Shown: positions 59,801 through 64,000 of the stretch, one piece after another
How positions within the stretch are numbered: the first letter of the stretch is position 1
Layout of the letters: each line of letters begins with the position of its first letter
Assembly: GCA_015227615.1 (NCBI GenBank)
Contig: JAALGZ010000013.1
Span: 310,001-374,000, forward strand
Direction: 5' to 3'
Length of the DNA: 64,000 nucleotides
DNA from: Labyrinthula sp. Ha
Lineage: Eukaryota > Sar > Bigyra > Labyrinthulida > Labyrinthulaceae
Translations under genes and position numbers: made by a program
Notes under the pieces: generated by a model
Database searches by the model: none
What the model was told of the DNA's origin: nothing
Seen by the model: only the letters and a program-made list of their open reading frames with translations

Positions 59801-62800
59801 AATGAGTCTGTATATCTACTCACCTAAATATTAGAAACCTTAAGCCAATCCTCCAATGTCCCAATAGACTCCCGTTTTATCCACGCCTGATAAACACAGC
59901 CGGAAATAACACACGTTGTTTCACTTTACCGAACCCCCCTCCAGACTGTGCACTTACTCTGCTCCACTTAACATAAAATAAGAAGAGAAAATGCAAGACT
60001 CTTGGGCAAATAAAGATGAAAGTGCATAAAAATTTAAAACAACACTTTATTGTAAAATTCAAAGAACTTGTATTTAGACTTAGAAGACTGGGAAATTCTT
60101 AGACTATACTTGCATCACGAACTCGATGTACTAGAAGGGGGGGGTGCACAAGGTATCAACCAAGATGACGTACATGACACACCAAGAGATGATAAATGGA
60201 TTTTCCAACGTACCATGTCAAGAGGGTGGACAATAAGATGATACATTTAAAATGAACCAAACAATCAGTACAGTCATTGCGCAGTAAGTAAAGGGTACCT
60301 CTCCAGTGACTACTTAGTATAGCAATAATCCAAAATAGAAACCATAAAATATTGGTATATTTTGGTATTTATATCTTAATTTTGACCTTTAGGCTAAGCT
60401 TAATAAAATATACAAAAGGCTTCGTATTCTGAAGTATGAGGTCCCCAGTAAATAAGTATCACTACCTGGTGTTACTGCAATTTGGTACAGCCATAGTACA
60501 AACAAAATAGTGCCATAAAGGATTCCGGTTATTGCAAGACAGGATGAACCTCTACTCACTAAGGGTTTAAACGATTGTCCGATATATATAGAAAATAAAT
60601 AGTAAATGTGTAATATAAGTGCAACATGGTAGAGTAAAACTTTTATCATCTAGAGTCATAGACCGAATTCTAAGCTTTTCTTAAGATTTTCTATGATGGC
60701 TCCTTATAAAGTGCTTTGATTCAACTACTTTATGAATAATTTCTACTTCGGAATTTTAACAGAAACCATATTGTTCTATGTCCCGCCGGTAATCTTGCAA
60801 TTTAAGAGTAATCATTCCAGTTTGACTTATGTGTTCTCGAGAAAGGACACTTAGTATCGGTATCTTTTTTGACTCACAGCACCTTAATATATGAGCATGA
60901 TTTGCTGAATCAAGCTCCTCACTTTTCTAATTAAAAACGGACTATGGTTCTAGGGATTTATTATGCTCAGTTTATTCAGTGAAGCGTAATAGGTTTCTAT
61001 CTACAAATTCTAAAATAACTGAACTTGTACTCAAACAACATAGTGCCTAGAATTAAGGACCCGATAAAAGACTGGAAGCCAATCATGAGCAGCTAGTTAC
61101 ATGTCTGTGTATATATTAGATACCTATAAGAAGAACGATCAAAAGACTCCATCAATGCCATGTCGACATCTACGTGTGAGATGTCTTATTTTTTATAACC
61201 ACATCCTTCGGTTATTAAGATTCTGGTTTCCGAAGTATTTATTCTCGGGCTATATGTTGCCTCAAAGACCCTCATTTTAAACTAGAGGTGGAGATATATG
61301 TTCCTAGCTCAGGGACTTTGTCAATATAATATATACTAGCTAAGTTGTTGTATGGAGGACTTGATATCGAAATACTAGTAAAAATTTTGGGCCCATCTCT
61401 TACATGTAGCAGTTAACAAAGAATATAAATTTTATTGCAGCAATGTCTCTTATTCAAAAATTCTTTTTTTTTATTAGCTGAACCTGAAATTTCATTTATT
61501 CCTGTTGCTGTTACATTTATTGTCTCGTACAAGACTTGAGATTTCTCATATTCCAAGCAAAATTATAATAGTTTAAAAATACTTTGATGTAATAGTACCT
61601 AACGTAGCCAAAACGTAGATGGAAATTTATAAAACCAGCTTCAAATGGTTGCATTTATTTATAATATGCTTAACAATATTCTGGCTCAGTTTTATTTTCT
61701 TTGTACCGAGGATTGAGGTAATACATATGTGGTATGATAGCATCCATTTAAGGGCTTCAGATACTATATTAACTACTATTTTCATTGCAAAAGATGTGAA
61801 ATTCGCATTAAACAACAAGTTATTTCCATACATTCTGTTTTTTTTGACATGGTTTTTATTCATAGGCAATTATAATTTGTCACCACAAAATATGTTAAGC
61901 TATATTTAACCCAAAGAAAATAATTAGACATTATAACGTATCTGACCAGCTACTACATTCCAACTTTTCTACAGATGTAGAGAAGTTTTTTATTTGTTTA
62001 TTTTTTTATCTACTCTGGATTCCTAATAAGGCTATGAGATGCTACGACAGATATTTTTCTATAATTTTTTTCAGAAAGCATATTATGGTGATGTTATTGT
62101 CAAACTGGGTTGTTCATTATTTATTAGTTTTGGGTCATTTACTGTCTTGGTATACGTTCATTTATAACTTAAACTCTGGTGTATATTTTCAACCTTTCCT
62201 AGTCACATCCCTTGGCAATTGTAGGTTGAACTTTTCTATTTCGCTTACACATATTGTTCAGTATACATACCTCTCTGAACTTGTTCTAGGGAAATAATAC
62301 TGTATTCTAAACATCACCTCGTCGAGTCACATATTTTTGTCTTCTAAGATTCTCAGACGCAACATGATTATGAATTATCTCCACTCTTTGAAAGCATTAT
62401 TCAGAGTCTTTTGATATTCTTTTCAATAAGTCATAGTATATTTTGATGTCTTTATTCTCTTTATAAGTCATAATTATTAGATTGAATTAGTTCTACTTGA
62501 GCTTTAGGTGGTAATTCTAGTACATGGTCAGAAACTTCGATGCATATAGATAACTTTTACAAATTTATATTCTCGTGTTCAATTCTTTTTTGTGGGATGT
62601 GATGCTCAACATAAGATTGAAATCTGTGTTTGTTTGGGGATAGATGATTTATGTACTTTTATTGACATGAGCTTCGACTATGACATGTGCTGATTATGGC
62701 TTCAGATTTTCTATAGAAAGGTAACATCTCGTTCACAAGTTAAATTATACCATGAAAGATAAGTTGTACTAAAAGGTTAATTTAAATACACCCCTTCTTT

Positions 62801-64000
62801 TTTTTCAAAGCACGTTGCTTTGTTCTTCATTTTTTAACTTTGAATCTTAAGGTGATATTTGTGGTATGTTCCCTTAAGTAGCCGCTATTCCAACATCTTT
62901 TCAAAAGCATTGGAGCTATAATAGTATAGATATATGCTTCAAAAACTTCGTCTGATCTACATGTCTGTATCTCCTTCAATATGCACAAGGACTGTCTTGT
63001 CAAAGCTTTTCTGAGTTTAGGTTGTTGCTAAAAATTTGTTCACATATTGGGCTCCTATCGGGGAGTTTGTGGTAAAATTTATTGCTAAAATAGTCTGGGT
63101 TATATTAGTACATCTTACCACGTATTTTGTTGTTATTTTGACAAGATAGGTAGGTATGTTGTGTTTTCTGAAGGGTTCTTAGCGCATTATAGTTGTTTGC
63201 CTTTTAGAGGAGTCCGATAAATGTGTCAAGAAGCAAACACCTCCTAGAGTTCAGGCTTTAACAGTCTATAAAATTCCTCTTAACCATTTCTTACTAATAC
63301 TTATGAAACTGCCTCATCTACATCCTTGGTAAATTCACAGAATGTATTTAGCTTAATCTGAGTGGGAACATCAACGTAGACACCTGTTATATAAGCTGAT
63401 GACCTCTGAAACTTTAAACAATAGGGGTTTCCTGTGAGATGGGAATATATATGTTCCTTTCATATTATGACCTTCCATCTTTTGTTTCAGAACCCAATGT
63501 TTCCAGTAATAATACAATATTTAATTTATTGACCTGACTGGTTAAGCTCAACCATACCAGATATTGCACCACCTCTCAAGCTCACTACCCTTTATTTAAC
63601 TAGAAGGAACTACAATGCGGTTTACTCATTATGTGTGATAACATAGAATTTTGTCAGTGATCTGCTGTGTTGTAGGAACATATAAAAAGCAAGAATTTAA
63701 CTTCAAATATCCCTATATCAAACACTCTTGGCCCGGTTAACCCATAAGTTTCTTTGCTTTCAATTAAAAATATTCAGGAAGGATTAAATATGTTTATATC
63801 TAATGGGTTGTCAAATATTTTAGCAGAAAAGCTTAAAAGTTGCAGTAAAGGTACCAAATTGTACCTATGAATCAAATAGATTTATTCTTAGAAAGAAAAT
63901 AACTACTTGCTAACAGCTTGTTGCAACTTCGTTATTATACGGAATACCAGCTGAGTGAAAATAACATGCAAATAAATATAGAATATGAATGATGTAGACT
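56897..64000. other. 7-kb region without recognised gene
   Basis: AT-rich to the end of the window. Hydrophobic open frames at 60,389-60,649 (minus), 61,619-61,909 and 62,034-62,297 (plus) are explained by AT-rich composition, which favours Phe, Leu, Ile and Tyr codons. C-rich and G-rich runs at about 59,934-59,941 and 60,136-60,144 are isolated. No RNA gene was identified by eye. Confidence 0.45.

Noticed and set aside
60389-62297. Three hydrophobic open frames that look like small membrane proteins
   Set aside because: AT-rich DNA gives Phe, Leu, Ile and Tyr codons by chance. None has a motif, gene-like codon use or a clear context.

Overview
This is a nuclear segment from an AT-rich, probably unicellular eukaryote. 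The genes are eukaryotic (mitochondrial-type ClpX, Golgi-type O-fucosyltransferase, actins, a TSR4/PDCD2-like protein, WDR92, an MMTAG2-like protein). Genes that read cleanly end on TAA, TAG or TGA, so the standard code fits. Introns are rare and tiny: four GT-AG introns inferred from conserved-protein alignment are 27, 28, 31 and 32 nt long. WDR92 is a dynein-arm assembly factor, which suggests the organism builds cilia or flagella. The sequence does not fix the lineage. Introns near 30 nt occur in groups such as Blastocystis and ciliates, which is a comparison and not a placement.

Layout. Bases 1-6.3 kb hold a decayed MULE-like DNA transposon, a long stretch without a recognisable gene, and a 475-bp hAT-type MITE just upstream of the first gene. 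At 6.3-9.9 kb a type II membrane O-fucosyltransferase-like gene converges on mitochondrial ClpX. From 9.9 to 21 kb I see no gene. Two related, divergent actins lie at 21.0-22.1 and 27.5-28.6 kb, separated by 5.4 kb of gene-free DNA. A TruA-type pseudouridine synthase follows at 28.7-29.6 kb. Its 5' end is cut off by a 7.4-kb Ty3/gypsy chromovirus (29,637-37,015), and its first 38 bases lie on the far side of the element. A compact gene island runs from 41.1 to 47.4 kb (small anchored protein, 2-oxoglutarate oxygenase, helical BAR-like protein, alpha/beta hydrolase, MMTAG2-like). A second runs from 52.5 to 56.9 kb (sulfatase, WDR92, TSR4/PDCD2-like). The last 7 kb has no supported gene.

The most unusual object is the LTR retrotransposon. 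After gag, protease, reverse transcriptase, RNase H, integrase and a chromodomain, it carries a SANT/Myb-like module and a well-preserved MT-A70-family adenine methyltransferase with a DPPY catalytic motif. A retroelement carrying both a chromatin reader and a putative N6-adenine methyltransferase would parallel the cytosine methyltransferases known from some algal and dinoflagellate retrotransposons. Its two 401-bp LTRs look identical and it is flanked by a 4-bp target duplication, so it is very young.

The second notable system is the pair of 375-residue actins. Both have lost the residues that position the hydrolytic water (equivalents of Q137 and H161), the phosphate-loop glycine G158 and the adenine-contacting E214, yet both keep much of the actin subdomain 1 sequence.
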